From positions 2,914,001-2,978,000 of the forward strand of contig NZ_CP074372.1 in the NCBI RefSeq assembly GCF_018362995.1: a stretch of 64,000 bases of DNA. Direction: 5' to 3'. The notes under the pieces are model-generated. The model saw only the letters and a program-made list of their open reading frames with translations. It was not told where the DNA came from and ran no database searches. Below are positions 16,286 to 24,661 of this stretch, in pieces (the first letter of the stretch is position 1; each line of letters begins with the position of its first letter). A program made the position numbers and the translations under genes. This DNA comes from Chryseobacterium indologenes. GTDB taxonomy: Bacteria; Bacteroidota; Bacteroidia; Flavobacteriales; Weeksellaceae.

Positions 16286-16777
16286 TTATAGTTTTTTGAT
16301 GAATAATAGTTGTACTCCATCATCGGTTGCCTTTTCAACCTTTACTGTCTGAACATTTTCAGAATAGGAAAAGCGGGCACTGAACTCCGTGCTTTGAAGA
16401 GAGGCTTTATGTCTGGAAATCCCTTCTTTTTCGTATACTTCCAATTCAGGGTTAAAAGGATCTTTCACAAGCTGTCTGGCAACTTCTTTTCCGTCAGACC
16501 CTGTCAGCGTAATAATAAAGTCTCCTTTATGAGCATCACTTCTTTCGAAGGAAGAAATCTGCTTCAGTCTGCCATCCGTAATTTTGCTGTTTTGAAGGGT
16601 AATTTTTGCATTTCCGGATTGATCTTTATCTGCCTTGAAAAACAAATAAATAATACGCTCGCCTTTTCTTGTCACAGTTTCAGAAAGCGATTGCCTTTTT
16701 TGTGTTAATCCATTCTCTTTCTGAAAGCTACAGAACAGAAAAACAGGAACAATGAGTACATTAAATACATTTTTCAT
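16286..16777 (-). CDS. Secreted partner protein in operon with the M64 peptidase
   Basis: About 163 residues; starts at ATG 16777 or 16783 are both possible. The N-terminus is a signal peptide (MKNVFNVLIVPVFLFC); a Cys follows but the lipobox is poor. The rest is beta-rich with an EERxxY-like pattern (TVTRKGERIIYLFFKADKD, LKQISSFERSDAHKGDFIITL). In Bacteroides M64 peptidases a beta-sandwich N-terminal domain precedes the catalytic domain on the same chain; here the peptidase lacks it and this gene ends 2 nt before the peptidase start. A split N-terminal domain or dedicated chaperone is therefore possible, but I have only position and fold impression to support it. Confidence 0.65.
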   Translation of the reverse strand: MKNVFNVLIVPVFLFCSFQKENGLTQKRQSLSETVTRKGERIIYLFFKADKDQSGNAKITLQNSKITDGRLKQISSFERSDAHKGDFIITLTGSDGKEVARQLVKDPFNPELEVYEKEGISRHKASLQSTEFSARFSYSENVQTVKVEKATDDGVQLLFIKKL

Positions 16778-16866
16778 AATCATTTTTGTTTAAAGGTAAT
16801 AAAGTTTTAAATATAAATGAAAGTCATTTCCAATACTTTTTCACTTTCAAAAAACTTAGAAAGTCC

Positions 16867-16874
16867 TATCTTTG
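16867..16874 (+). promoter_or_regulatory. -7 box just upstream of ruvC
   Basis: TATCTTTG ending 5 nt before the ATG at 16880. With a weak TTTC at 16845-16848 (18-nt spacer) it predicts a leaderless or nearly leaderless transcript. Confidence 0.42.
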
Positions 16875-16879
16875 AGGCA

Positions 16880-17434
16880 ATGATTTCAGAGAAAATAATT
16901 TTAGGTATTGACCCGGGAACAACTGTGATGGGGTTTGGCATTATCTCCGTAAAAAAAGGAAAAATGGAGATGGTTTCTATTCATGAACTGATCTTAAAAA
17001 AATATCCCAATCACGAAACAAAGCTCAAATATATTTTTGAAAGAACACTATCTCTTATCGATGAGTTTCATCCTGATGAAGTAGCTCTTGAAGCCCCTTT
17101 CTTTGGAAAAAACGTACAAAGTATGCTTAAACTTGGCCGTGCACAGGGAGTGGCCATGGCTGCCAGCCTTTACAGAAATATTCCCATCACCGAATATTCT
17201 CCGAAAAAGATCAAAATGGCCATCACAGGAAACGGAAATGCCAGTAAAGAACAGGTAGCAGGGATGCTTCAGAATCTTCTTAATTTAAAAGAATTCCCTA
17301 CCAAATATCTGGATGCCTCCGACGGACTTGCCGTTGCAGTATGCCATCATTTTAATTCAGGAACTATAACGGATACCAAATCCTATTCAGGATGGGAAAG
17401 CTTTTTGAAGCAGAATCCGGATAGGTTGAAATAA
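16880..17434 (+). CDS. ruvC: Crossover junction endodeoxyribonuclease RuvC
   Basis: 184 residues from the ATG at 16880. An upstream ATG at 16817 adds 21 residues not expected in RuvC and would place the -7 box inside the gene. The RNase-H-like fold is clear: IILGIDPGTTVMGFGII (first catalytic Asp), HPDEVALEAPFFGKNVQSMLKLGRAQGV (second acidic residue and DNA-binding loop), EYSPKKIKMAITGNGNASKEQV and the C-terminal LDASDGLAVAVCHH with the last Asp residues. RuvC cuts Holliday junctions symmetrically with RuvAB. Stand-alone here, as is common in the phylum. Confidence 0.94.
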   Translation: MISEKIILGIDPGTTVMGFGIISVKKGKMEMVSIHELILKKYPNHETKLKYIFERTLSLIDEFHPDEVALEAPFFGKNVQSMLKLGRAQGVAMAASLYRNIPITEYSPKKIKMAITGNGNASKEQVAGMLQNLLNLKEFPTKYLDASDGLAVAVCHHFNSGTITDTKSYSGWESFLKQNPDRLK

Positions 17435-17543
17435 TTTCGGCCTTTTCTTATATTCTTTCAAACCACTGTTTTAAACCTCTAAAAAACAATATTTTACAAA
17501 AACACACACAATTACTTGGTAAAACATAATACTATCTTTTACA

Positions 17544-17570
17544 TTGGTATGATTTTTAGTACTACCTTTG
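17544..17570 (+). promoter_or_regulatory. Promoter of the DUF4407 gene
   Basis: TTG at 17544-17546 and TACCTTTG at 17563-17570 with a 16-nt spacer, slightly short. A TTG codon at 17568 falls inside the -7 box, supporting the ATG at 17586 as the start. Confidence 0.5.
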
Positions 17571-17585
17571 TATAAATTTTCAGGT

Positions 17586-18656
17586 ATGAAAACAAACCAA
17601 CAAACTATAAATCAAGGGACTCATAAAATAAACTGGTTCCAAAAGTTTCTGATGGTATGTTCCGGCGGGAACATCCATATCTTAAGAAAGACTCCAAGCG
17701 AATGGAATAAATTTTCCGGGATTGGGGGGATTGTACTTTTCACTGCAATATTTGCCACTTTGTCTGCAGGCTATGCGATGTATACGGTATTTGACAATAT
17801 CTGGGCTTCCATAGGATTTGGAATTCTTTGGGGGCTGATGATCTTTAATCTTGACCGTTATATCGTTTCTTCGATTAAAAAAACAGGAACCTGGTGGAAT
17901 CAGATTCTGATGGCTATTCCCCGTCTTATCCTTGCTACATTTTTAGGGATTATTATTTCAAAACCATTAGAGCTTAAAATTTTTGAGAAAGAGGTAAATA
18001 AACAGTTGAATACAATCATCCAAAGGAATAAAAAACAGCTTCAGGGTGAAATGAACGGAAGGATTCTTCAGCAGAGCGGGCCTTTTGAAACAGAAAAGCA
18101 ACAGATTTCAGGAAAAGTAGCACAATATCAGAAAGCCTATGATTCTGCCTCGGTAGAACTTGAAAAAGAAATTTTGGGAAAACAATCGGGTTTAACCAGT
18201 GGAAAAGAAGGTTACGGACCGAATGCAAAACGTAAACAGGAATTAAAAGAGCAGCGCAGACAGGATCTTGAAAATTATCAAAAGCAAGCCGCTCCCAGAC
18301 TGGAATATCTGGATAAAGAAATATCCAAGGTATATACGAATCTTGAAACTGAAAGAAAATCTACAGAGACTTTTGAGGATAAATTCAATGGATTTGCAGC
18401 AAGACTTCAGGCATTGGATGAATTAGGTAAAAATTCGGCAATTATAGGATTAGCAGCAGCTTTTATTATGGGACTGTTTATCTGTCTTGAGATATCTCCG
18501 GTTCTGGTAAAACTAATTTCTCAAATAGGACCCTATGACTATCTCTTAGAAAAAACAGAAAATGATTTCAGATTGTATTCCAAGGAGAAAATTGAAAAGG
18601 GAAATGCTCTGACCGATTTCAGAATTGAAGATTTTAAGGATAATTTGAAAAATTAA
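17586..18656 (+). CDS. DUF4407 membrane protein
   Basis: 356 residues. DUF4407 signatures are FLMVCSGGNIHILRKTP at the start and GFGILWGLMIFNLDRYIVSSI after two transmembrane helices (residues about 45-65 and 70-88). A third helix follows (LMAIPRLILATFLGIIIS), then a roughly 170-residue coiled coil rich in Glu, Lys and Gln (about residues 130-285), and a fourth helix near 295-312 (IIGLAAAFIMGLFICLEI). The coiled coil between membrane segments suggests a structural or mechanosensing role; no function is known. Terminator at 18737-18770. Confidence 0.87.
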   Translation: MKTNQQTINQGTHKINWFQKFLMVCSGGNIHILRKTPSEWNKFSGIGGIVLFTAIFATLSAGYAMYTVFDNIWASIGFGILWGLMIFNLDRYIVSSIKKTGTWWNQILMAIPRLILATFLGIIISKPLELKIFEKEVNKQLNTIIQRNKKQLQGEMNGRILQQSGPFETEKQQISGKVAQYQKAYDSASVELEKEILGKQSGLTSGKEGYGPNAKRKQELKEQRRQDLENYQKQAAPRLEYLDKEISKVYTNLETERKSTETFEDKFNGFAARLQALDELGKNSAIIGLAAAFIMGLFICLEISPVLVKLISQIGPYDYLLEKTENDFRLYSKEKIEKGNALTDFRIEDFKDNLKN

Positions 18657-18736
18657 AATCATAATTCAGTATATCATTCACCTCTAAACATTAGAGAAAA
18701 AATCTATAATAATTTACTTTTCAATAAATAAAATCT

Positions 18737-18770
18737 AACCTTTCGTTATATAACGAAAGGTTTTTCTTTT
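18737..18770 (+). terminator. Intrinsic terminator of the DUF4407 gene
   Basis: Perfect stem AACCTTTCGTTAT / ATAACGAAAGGTT followed by TTTCTTTT. Confidence 0.9.
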
Positions 18771-18829
18771 AATCAAGTGTTTTGTGTAAAATATTTTCTA
18801 ATTTTATACTACTAAAAATTCTTGCTATC

Positions 18830-19423
18830 ATGAAAAACTTAATTTTTGCATGTACGCTGCTAATCTGCAGTGCATTTGCTCCTGCCTTAAAAGCTCAGGC
18901 ATCAGAACCTTTTTTAGGGCAAATAGCCTTTGTACCTTATAATTTTGCTCCAAAATACTGGGCAGAATGTAATGGGCAGATCCTGCCTATCGCACAAAAT
19001 CAAGCACTTTTTTCATTGCTAGGAACAACTTACGGAGGGAACGGAACAACCACATTTGCTTTACCTGATATGAGGGGAAGAGTACTTGTTCATAACGGAC
19101 AGGCTCCAGGAGGACCAACGACTTATACAATGGGACAAACCGGAGGAACTGAAAGTGTCACATTAACTATAACAGAAATGCCAGCCCATAATCATACTGT
19201 AAGTGCTGTAACGGCGGAAGGAAATCAAAGTACCCCTACCAATAATTTACCTGCTGATACAAAAGGGCTTGATAAAGAATATTCTGATACAGCTGCTAAT
19301 ACTACGATGAAAAGTACAATGGTAGGAAATACTGGAGGAAATCAGCCTCATGAAAACAGACCTCCCTTCATCACTCTGAAATGCATCATTGCATTGGCAG
19401 GAGTCTTTCCATCACAAAATTAA
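18830..19423 (+). CDS. Secreted phage-tail-collar-domain protein (MdpB-like)
   Basis: 197 residues from the ATG at 18830. A signal peptide (MKNLIFACTLLICSAFAPALKAQA) precedes a tail-collar domain: EPFLGQIAFVPYNFAPKYWAECNGQ, ILPIAQNQALFSLLGTTYGG and FALPDMRGRVLVHNGQAPG, ending with the NHTVSAV region and a final HENRPPFITLKCIIALAG. This is the microcystin-dependent-protein type, common in environmental bacteria. With a signal peptide it is secreted or periplasmic, not a phage structural protein in the usual setting. No other phage genes are nearby. The following T9SS cargo gene starts 5 nt after its stop, so the two probably form an operon. Confidence 0.88.
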   Translation: MKNLIFACTLLICSAFAPALKAQASEPFLGQIAFVPYNFAPKYWAECNGQILPIAQNQALFSLLGTTYGGNGTTTFALPDMRGRVLVHNGQAPGGPTTYTMGQTGGTESVTLTITEMPAHNHTVSAVTAEGNQSTPTNNLPADTKGLDKEYSDTAANTTMKSTMVGNTGGNQPHENRPPFITLKCIIALAGVFPSQN

Positions 19424-19428
19424 TAGTT

Positions 19429-20112
19429 ATGAAAATTCTTTACTTAGTATGTCTGATAGCAGGAAGCACAGCTTTTGCACAGACTATAACTTTTAAAGGA
19501 TGCATTAATTTGTTTGATGATCAAACTTTTATTTTTAATAAAACCGGAGTTGACACAAATAACAAAAGCATCTATGTAACTACTCCTGTTGACGGAGAAC
19601 CATGTAGTGGCCTGGGTACCTGTGAATTTAAAATACAATGGAATAATACTCTTACAAGATGGGAATTTCTAGCTGATGAAGGGTATGGTACATTTACAAA
19701 TCCTAAACTTGTTTATTATAATTCAACAGGAAACAATACTGTATCTTTTCCTCCTGGTAACAATATCGGGATCTGGGTTGAGAATACAGCATTTACAACC
19801 GGGCTGTGTAATGGAAATCTTACTGCCGTAAATTCTACCATGACAGGTGATGTACAGACCACAACATTGGGAACTTCAGATCTTTCTAAAAATAAAATCC
19901 AGATCTTCCCTAACCCTGTGGCAGATTTCATTCATATTTCTGGCATTGAGGACGGATTATCTATTCAAATTTACAATATGGATGGACGCCTTATAAAATC
20001 TGAAATGTTTGATTCAAAAATTGATGTCTCACAACTTGTTCCAGGCGGTTATATATTAAAAATAAATACCCGGAATTTTCAAACTCATCAGTTTAAATTC
20101 GTAAAAAAATAA
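19429..20112 (+). CDS. Secreted protein with T9SS sorting domain
   Basis: 227 residues from the ATG at 19429. Signal peptide (MKILYLVCLIAGSTAFAQ), then a beta-rich domain of about 130 residues (TITFKGCINLFDDQTFIFN; CEFKIQWNNTLTRWEFLAD) with four cysteines, and a C-terminal type IX secretion sorting domain from about residue 160 (IQIFPNPVADFIHISGIE, MDGRLIKSEMF, GGYILKINTRNFQTHQFKFVKK). It should be exported across the outer membrane by T9SS. The N-terminal module is not one I recognise. Located 5 nt after the tail-collar protein and closed by a terminator at 20140-20172. Confidence 0.8.
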   Translation: MKILYLVCLIAGSTAFAQTITFKGCINLFDDQTFIFNKTGVDTNNKSIYVTTPVDGEPCSGLGTCEFKIQWNNTLTRWEFLADEGYGTFTNPKLVYYNSTGNNTVSFPPGNNIGIWVENTAFTTGLCNGNLTAVNSTMTGDVQTTTLGTSDLSKNKIQIFPNPVADFIHISGIEDGLSIQIYNMDGRLIKSEMFDSKIDVSQLVPGGYILKINTRNFQTHQFKFVKK

Positions 20113-20139
20113 TCTGTTCTTAAAAAAATACGGATCTTT

Positions 20140-20172
20140 AAAGCTTTCGGAATTTCCGGAAGCTTTTATTCT
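20140..20172 (+). terminator. Intrinsic terminator after the T9SS cargo gene
   Basis: Stem AAAGCTTTCGGA / TCCGGAAGCTTT with one mismatch, followed by TTATTCTTT. Confidence 0.78.
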
Positions 20173-20196
20173 TTCCTGACAAGGAACATTTTTTGT

Positions 20197-20406
20197 ATGA
20201 ACTGTAGTATGCCTTCAAGTGTTGTACATCATTTCATCTATTTCCCGGATACTGAAATATTAAGAATTATATATCAGTCAGGAGCAGTTTATGATTATCT
20301 TAAAGTACCACCTGACATTATTGAAAAGTTTAAGGAGGCAAGATCCAAAGGGCAGTTTTTAAATAAAGTGATCAAGCCCAGATTTAAATACCGCAAAATT
20401 GAATAA
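20197..20406 (+). CDS. KTSC domain protein
   Basis: 69 residues. The sequence SSVVHHFIYFPDTEILRIIYQSG, then YDYLKVPPDIIEKFKEARSKGQFLNKVIKP is the KTSC domain, which resembles the C-terminal tail of lysyl-tRNA synthetases and is also found as stand-alone small proteins. It is probably cytosolic and may bind nucleic acid, but the function of stand-alone copies is unknown. It starts at an ATG and lies between two terminators, so it is likely its own transcript. Confidence 0.85.
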   Translation: MNCSMPSSVVHHFIYFPDTEILRIIYQSGAVYDYLKVPPDIIEKFKEARSKGQFLNKVIKPRFKYRKIE

Positions 20407-20436
20407 AAAAATGTCTCCATCGAAATGGAGACATTT
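20404..20436. terminator. Terminator between KTSC gene and guaB
   Basis: Perfect 11-bp stem AATGTCTCCAT / ATGGAGACATT, loop CGAA, with an A-run on the left that reads as a T-run for guaB on the minus strand. Confidence 0.85.
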
Positions 20437-20458
20437 ATATTGAATATTTTTTATGATT

Positions 20459-21919
20459 TTATAAAGAATAATTCGGGGCTTCCTGTGTTATAATTACATC
20501 ATGTGGGTGAGATTCTTTTAATCCGCTTCCTGTAATCATTACCAGTTTAGAATCTTTTTGAAGTGTTTCAATATCCTTAGATCCACAATACCCCATACCA
20601 GCTCTCAGACCTCCTGTCAACTGGAAAATTACATCTTCCAGTTTTCCTTTATGAGGAACTCTTCCTTCAATTCCTTCTGGAACGAATTTTTTAGCTTCAC
20701 TCTGGAAATATCTTTCTTTACCTCCTCTCTTCATTGCTGAAAGACTTCCCATACCCTGGTAAGACTTGAATTTTCTTCCCTGGAAAATAATTTCTTCACC
20801 CGGAGCTTCATCTGTACCCGCTAAAAGTGAACCCAGCATTACTGCTCCTGCTCCACTTGCAATAGCTTTAACGATATCTCCTGAAAGTTTGATTCCACCA
20901 TCAGCAATTACCGTTACATTTTGTGATTTAGCATATTCGTAAACGTTATAGATCGCTGATAATTGAGGAACTCCCACTCCTGCAACTACTCTTGTTGTAC
21001 AGATAGAACCTGGCCCTACTCCCACTTTAAGTACATTAGCTCCAGCTTCAATAAGGTCTTTGGCAGCTTCTGCAGTTACGATATTTCCACCTACAACATC
21101 AAGGTTCGGATATGCTTTTCTGATTTCTGAGATTTTGTCTAAAACTCCTTTAGAGTGACCGTGCGCTGAATCGATTGCTACGATATCAACTCCTGCCTGT
21201 ACCAAAGCCTCAATTCTTGTCAATGTATCTTCTCCTACACCTACTCCTGCTCCTACAATAAGACGACCACTCTCATCTTTATTAGCATTCGGGTACTCCA
21301 GTTGATTATCGATATCCTTGATGGTAATTAAACCTACAAGTTTATTGTCTTTATCTACGATCGGAAGTTTTTCAACTCTGTTTTTAAGAAGGATTTCTTT
21401 TGCCTTTTCAAGGTTGGTATTTTTGTCGGAAGTGATCAGATTTTCTTTGGTCATGATCTCTTCAACTTTCATATCAAGATTTTCCTGATACTTTACATCT
21501 CTGTTGGTAATAATTCCAATCAGAACATTATTAGGATCTACTACCGGAAGACCGGAAATCTTATATCTTGACATAAGATCTCTAGCTTCACCTAAAGTAT
21601 GATCTTTAGATAAAGTTACCGGATCAGAGATCATTCCGTTTTCGGAACGCTTTACACGGTTTACCTGAGCAGCCTGCTCAGCGATCGTCATGTTTTTGTG
21701 AATAAAACCTAATCCTCCAACTCTTGCTAAAGCAATAGCCAGATCAGCTTCAGTAACAGTGTCCATCGCAGCGGAAACTATCGGAACATTCAGCGTGATT
21801 TTGTCGGTAAGTCTTGATTTTAATGAAACCTGGTTAGGTAAAACTTCTGAATAAGAAGGGACTAGAAGAACGTCATCGAAAGTGATGGCTGTCTCTACAA
21901 TTTTGTTATGAATAGACAT
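20459..21919 (-). CDS. guaB: Inosine-5'-monophosphate dehydrogenase
   Basis: 486 residues, normal length. Oxidises IMP to XMP with NAD+ in guanine nucleotide synthesis. N-terminal [25 protein letters not shown], two CBS domains (about residues 95-215; e.g. [21 protein letters not shown]), the loop [17 protein letters not shown] with the catalytic Cys, [19 protein letters not shown], and the flap [14 protein letters not shown]-terminal [20 protein letters not shown]. Cytosolic tetramer or octamer. Monocistronic, with a promoter ending about 15 nt before the ATG. Confidence 0.98.
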   Translation of the reverse strand: MSIHNKIVETAITFDDVLLVPSYSEVLPNQVSLKSRLTDKITLNVPIVSAAMDTVTEADLAIALARVGGLGFIHKNMTIAEQAAQVNRVKRSENGMISDPVTLSKDHTLGEARDLMSRYKISGLPVVDPNNVLIGIITNRDVKYQENLDMKVEEIMTKENLITSDKNTNLEKAKEILLKNRVEKLPIVDKDNKLVGLITIKDIDNQLEYPNANKDESGRLIVGAGVGVGEDTLTRIEALVQAGVDIVAIDSAHGHSKGVLDKISEIRKAYPNLDVVGGNIVTAEAAKDLIEAGANVLKVGVGPGSICTTRVVAGVGVPQLSAIYNVYEYAKSQNVTVIADGGIKLSGDIVKAIASGAGAVMLGSLLAGTDEAPGEEIIFQGRKFKSYQGMGSLSAMKRGGKERYFQSEAKKFVPEGIEGRVPHKGKLEDVIFQLTGGLRAGMGYCGSKDIETLQKDSKLVMITGSGLKESHPHDVIITQEAPNYSL

Positions 21920-21933
21920 CTTTACTTTCTTTG

Positions 21934-21965
21934 CAAAATTAGGTTATTTTAGTGAGATATGAAAA
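21934..21965 (-). promoter_or_regulatory. Promoter of guaB
   Basis: Minus strand: TTTTC (one base off TTTTG), 19-nt spacer, then TAATTTTG (complement of 21934-21941). Confidence 0.55.
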
Positions 21966-22013
21966 TCCTTTTTAATAGTTTAAATAAAATTTAATAATCA
22001 ATAACTTAAATCG

Positions 22014-22042
22014 AAAAAACCGCTCTTTTATCAGAACGGTTA
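22014..22042 (-). terminator. Terminator after the single-TM protein gene
   Basis: Minus strand stem AACCGTTCT / AGAGCGGTT (one G-U) followed by TTTT, about 65 nt after the stop at 22109. Confidence 0.7.
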
Positions 22043-22108
22043 CGGTACAAAATAATTGAATATATAGAAACTACTTGTTAAGTCTAATCAATATGGCTGT
22101 TAACAGGT

Positions 22109-22813
22109 CTATTTTACCGGGTTTCCATTTTCATCCAATTTCTCAATATGGGTCTGATTATTTTTATCGATGTATACTTTTAATCTTACTTTCCCTTTTG
22201 TATCACGGATAAAAATCCCTACATCTCCATTCGCTGTCTTGCCGGCAAAAAATCGTTCATTTCCCAGCTTACCCTTTTCCCGTAGCTGTGCAAATGCTTT
22301 TTTTGAATCTTCCGGATTATTAATTTTTTTGATTGAATCTCCAGCCTTAATAATATCTTCCAGCAGAAAATCATCCGGTCTGTCCCAAAGTTTTAAACCA
22401 TATACTCTTTTTTTATCATTCCCTATTGATTCAGAATATTGCAGCTGCATAATCTGATCTGTATTTCTTTGATCTACAGAATATACCATTCCGGACCCTT
22501 TTTCATCAGCATCATATACAAGCCCTCCACATTCGTCACCCATAGAATTGAAGAAAATAAGTCCTGCTTCTCTTTCACGGGGTTTCATTTCTTTGTGATT
22601 CACCAATCCGGGGTGTTGGCGCTCCTTATTACTGATAACCATTTTTAAAGTTCCGTCCTTCTCAATGATATTGATGCGTTCTACATCTATTTCTTTAAAA
22701 CGTTCGTTAGAAGATTGTTTTTTAAATGCGAGAAAGAAAAACATCACACAGAGTATGGTGAGTACAACGGCATAGATTTTAAGGATACGAACTTCTCTTA
22801 TTAGTTTTTCCAT
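22109..22813 (-). CDS. Single-pass membrane protein of unknown function
   Basis: 234 residues with one N-terminal transmembrane helix (residues about 11-29: LKIYAVVLTILCVMFFFLAF), so a type II anchored or uncleaved protein with a periplasmic domain. The domain has two similar strand motifs: DVERINIIEKDGTLKMVISN near the start and IFIRDTKGKVRLKVYID near the end, with GLIFFNSMGDECGGLVYD between. This EKDG-x-L-x-M-V-I-S-N pattern recurs in hypothetical proteins of the phylum, but I know no function. It lies 31 nt downstream of the DUF4252 lipoprotein on the same strand and may be the last gene of the sigma-factor cassette. Confidence 0.7.
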   Translation of the reverse strand: MEKLIREVRILKIYAVVLTILCVMFFFLAFKKQSSNERFKEIDVERINIIEKDGTLKMVISNKERQHPGLVNHKEMKPREREAGLIFFNSMGDECGGLVYDADEKGSGMVYSVDQRNTDQIMQLQYSESIGNDKKRVYGLKLWDRPDDFLLEDIIKAGDSIKKINNPEDSKKAFAQLREKGKLGNERFFAGKTANGDVGIFIRDTKGKVRLKVYIDKNNQTHIEKLDENGNPVK

Positions 22814-22844
22814 GCTGTGCAGGTTTTGGGATTAATGATACTAA

Positions 22845-23348
22845 TTATTTATCTGAAACAGAATTAATCATTTTTGAGATATCATTAGCGGTAAAGTTTC
22901 CTTTCACATCTACAAACACGATATCATTTTTCTTAGAACCTACCGTGATCAGCATATTTTTAATGACCTCCCCATCCTGCTTTACACGTATATTGATATC
23001 ATCTCCATCATGTTTTATGCTTGCCCACTCTTCGTAATGGTTGTTGCTTAAAAACCGGGCATAATCATTAAGCATTTCACTGCTTCCGTTTGTTACGGTA
23101 AGTACTTTTATTTTAGAAGCTTTCTTTACAAGATCTATGGTCTCTTCACTTTCTCCTTCTCCTCTCAAGGCCTTCTTAATATAAGATTTAGCCAGCACCA
23201 TCGGTACATTGATACTTGCAAACCGAGCTCCCTGGAAATCATATTTTGAGTTCTGGAAAAAATCGATATTCGGTTTTTCTGAAACGATACACGACTGAAG
23301 CATGCTTATTGTCAGAACAGTAAGGAAAATGTTTTTAAGAGTCTTCAT
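22845..23348 (-). CDS. DUF4252 lipoprotein
   Basis: 167 residues, lipoprotein signal peptide with lipobox MLQSC (Cys 20). The DUF4252 domain shows the features shared with the next upstream gene: VLTVTNGSSEMLNDYARFLSNN, a charged central sheet, and DIVFVDVKGNFTANDISKMIN at the end. Function unknown; family members often occur in ECF-sigma operons in Flavobacteriia. It starts 10 nt after the GIN-domain gene, so it is in the same operon. Confidence 0.82.
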   Translation of the reverse strand: MKTLKNIFLTVLTISMLQSCIVSEKPNIDFFQNSKYDFQGARFASINVPMVLAKSYIKKALRGEGESEETIDLVKKASKIKVLTVTNGSSEMLNDYARFLSNNHYEEWASIKHDGDDINIRVKQDGEVIKNMLITVGSKKNDIVFVDVKGNFTANDISKMINSVSDK

Positions 23349-23358
23349 AGTTTAGTTT

Positions 23359-24645
23359 TTATTTGATTTGTCTGAAGCTTCCTCCTGAAACTTTATCTAC
23401 TTTGGCATCCAGTTCGGGGTTTCCTCTTAACTTTACTGCCGCTCCGGATGAAACGCTCACTTTCAGCTTCTCTGTAACGAGTAAAGAAAGACTTGCTCCT
23501 GAGGTAGATTCTACTACTGCTGTTGCTATTTTAAGATCATCAGCTTTACAAGACGCTCCACTGCTGATATCAATTACAGCAGAGGCTGCCTCCCCTGATA
23601 AGCTAATGCTTGCTCCGCTGGAAGTATCTAATGCCAGCTTTGGTGTTTTAATATCAATATCTATTACTGAACCTGAGCTTACTTCTACTGCTGCAGACTC
23701 TTTTACATTGAATGTTCCTTTAATAATAGAACCAGATTCTGCTTCGATTGCAAGGCTGCTTTCGGTAACAGGGTTCACTGCTGTAAAGACACTTCCTGAC
23801 GATGTTTTTATAGCACTAATGCTGGGAGCTGAAACATTGACATTAAGATTTTTAAATCTCAGATTTCGGACACCCTTGTTGTCAACATAGATCTTTAAAA
23901 CTCCGTTTTCTACTTTTGTAATCACATACTGAAGCTTATCTGCATCTGCAATTACTTTTACACTTCTTGTATTTTCCTGTTTGTAGGTAACATTTACTCC
24001 CACGCTGGCATCTATCTTTGAGAATTCACCCACGTTTCTGTTATCACCGTTCAGGTAAGATGATGTATTCCCCGAAGTGAGGTCATTTCTCACGGAAGTT
24101 GTCACAGAAGAAGTAGTTGTTTCACCGGAATTAATGATCTTGTTTACATCGGACAGCTTCATTTTTCCATTAAGAATAAAAATAATATTCTCTTCTTTGG
24201 AATCAACGTTGAAAACAAGGTTTTCAAGATAGTTATCTTTCTCGTCTTCTGCCAGGAATTTCATAGAAGTTCCATCACTGCTCATAGACATCAGTTCATT
24301 GAAGTTTAGAGATTTCAATGCATCATTTATTCTCGCCGTTTTATCTTCATTCATTTTTATATTGGCAAGATTCTCATCTTTTAAACGATCCGGGAAGGTA
24401 ATTTTAGGGATAATCAAAATTTTAAGCCCATCCACATCGTTCAGAATCGGTTTTATTTTTCCGACATAGGCATCATCAACATCAATGGTATTCAGTAGCT
24501 TGAACATCGGTTTTTTAATATTGATAGATGTCACTCTTCCCTTTTTTTCAAAATCCTGAAAAAGCTTGTCTAATTTCTCAGTCTGTGCAGAATAAGTTGC
24601 AAAGCTGCTTAGCATTACGGCTATTATAAAAAATATTTTTTTCAT
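23359..24645 (-). CDS. DUF4252 + GIN-domain (DUF2807) secreted protein
   Basis: 428 residues from the ATG at 24645; a further upstream start would overlap the preceding gene by 26 bp. Signal peptide (MKKIFFIIAVMLSSFATYSA), then a DUF4252-like region (about residues 20-175; ENIIFILNGKMKLSDVNKIIN), a Thr/Ser linker, and a head GIN domain (about 200-428) starting VGEFSKIDASVGVNVTYKQ. The GIN part is a beta-solenoid with repeating Ser-Ser-Gly units (DTSSGAS, DISSGAS, ESTSGAS, SVSSGAA, KVSGGS). Surface or periplasmic. The fusion of a DUF4252 region to a GIN solenoid, next to a separate DUF4252 gene, is notable. Substrate unknown. Confidence 0.82.
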   Translation of the reverse strand: MKKIFFIIAVMLSSFATYSAQTEKLDKLFQDFEKKGRVTSINIKKPMFKLLNTIDVDDAYVGKIKPILNDVDGLKILIIPKITFPDRLKDENLANIKMNEDKTARINDALKSLNFNELMSMSSDGTSMKFLAEDEKDNYLENLVFNVDSKEENIIFILNGKMKLSDVNKIINSGETTTSSVTTSVRNDLTSGNTSSYLNGDNRNVGEFSKIDASVGVNVTYKQENTRSVKVIADADKLQYVITKVENGVLKIYVDNKGVRNLRFKNLNVNVSAPSISAIKTSSGSVFTAVNPVTESSLAIEAESGSIIKGTFNVKESAAVEVSSGSVIDIDIKTPKLALDTSSGASISLSGEAASAVIDISSGASCKADDLKIATAVVESTSGASLSLLVTEKLKVSVSSGAAVKLRGNPELDAKVDKVSGGSFRQIK

Positions 24646-24661
24646 GGGATTGTTCTGATTT

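Noticed and set aside
17568..17585. Upstream TTG start of the DUF4407 gene
   Set aside because: The TTG is the end of the -7 box TACCTTTG; the ATG at 17586 is preferred.
18830..19423. Prophage remnant because of the tail-collar gene
   Set aside because: The protein has a signal peptide and no capsid, terminase, integrase or lysis genes lie nearby.
23363..23890. 175-codon frame on the plus strand opposite the GIN-domain gene
   Set aside because: Shadow of the Ser/Gly repeat solenoid on the other strand; no start signals and no recognisable protein.
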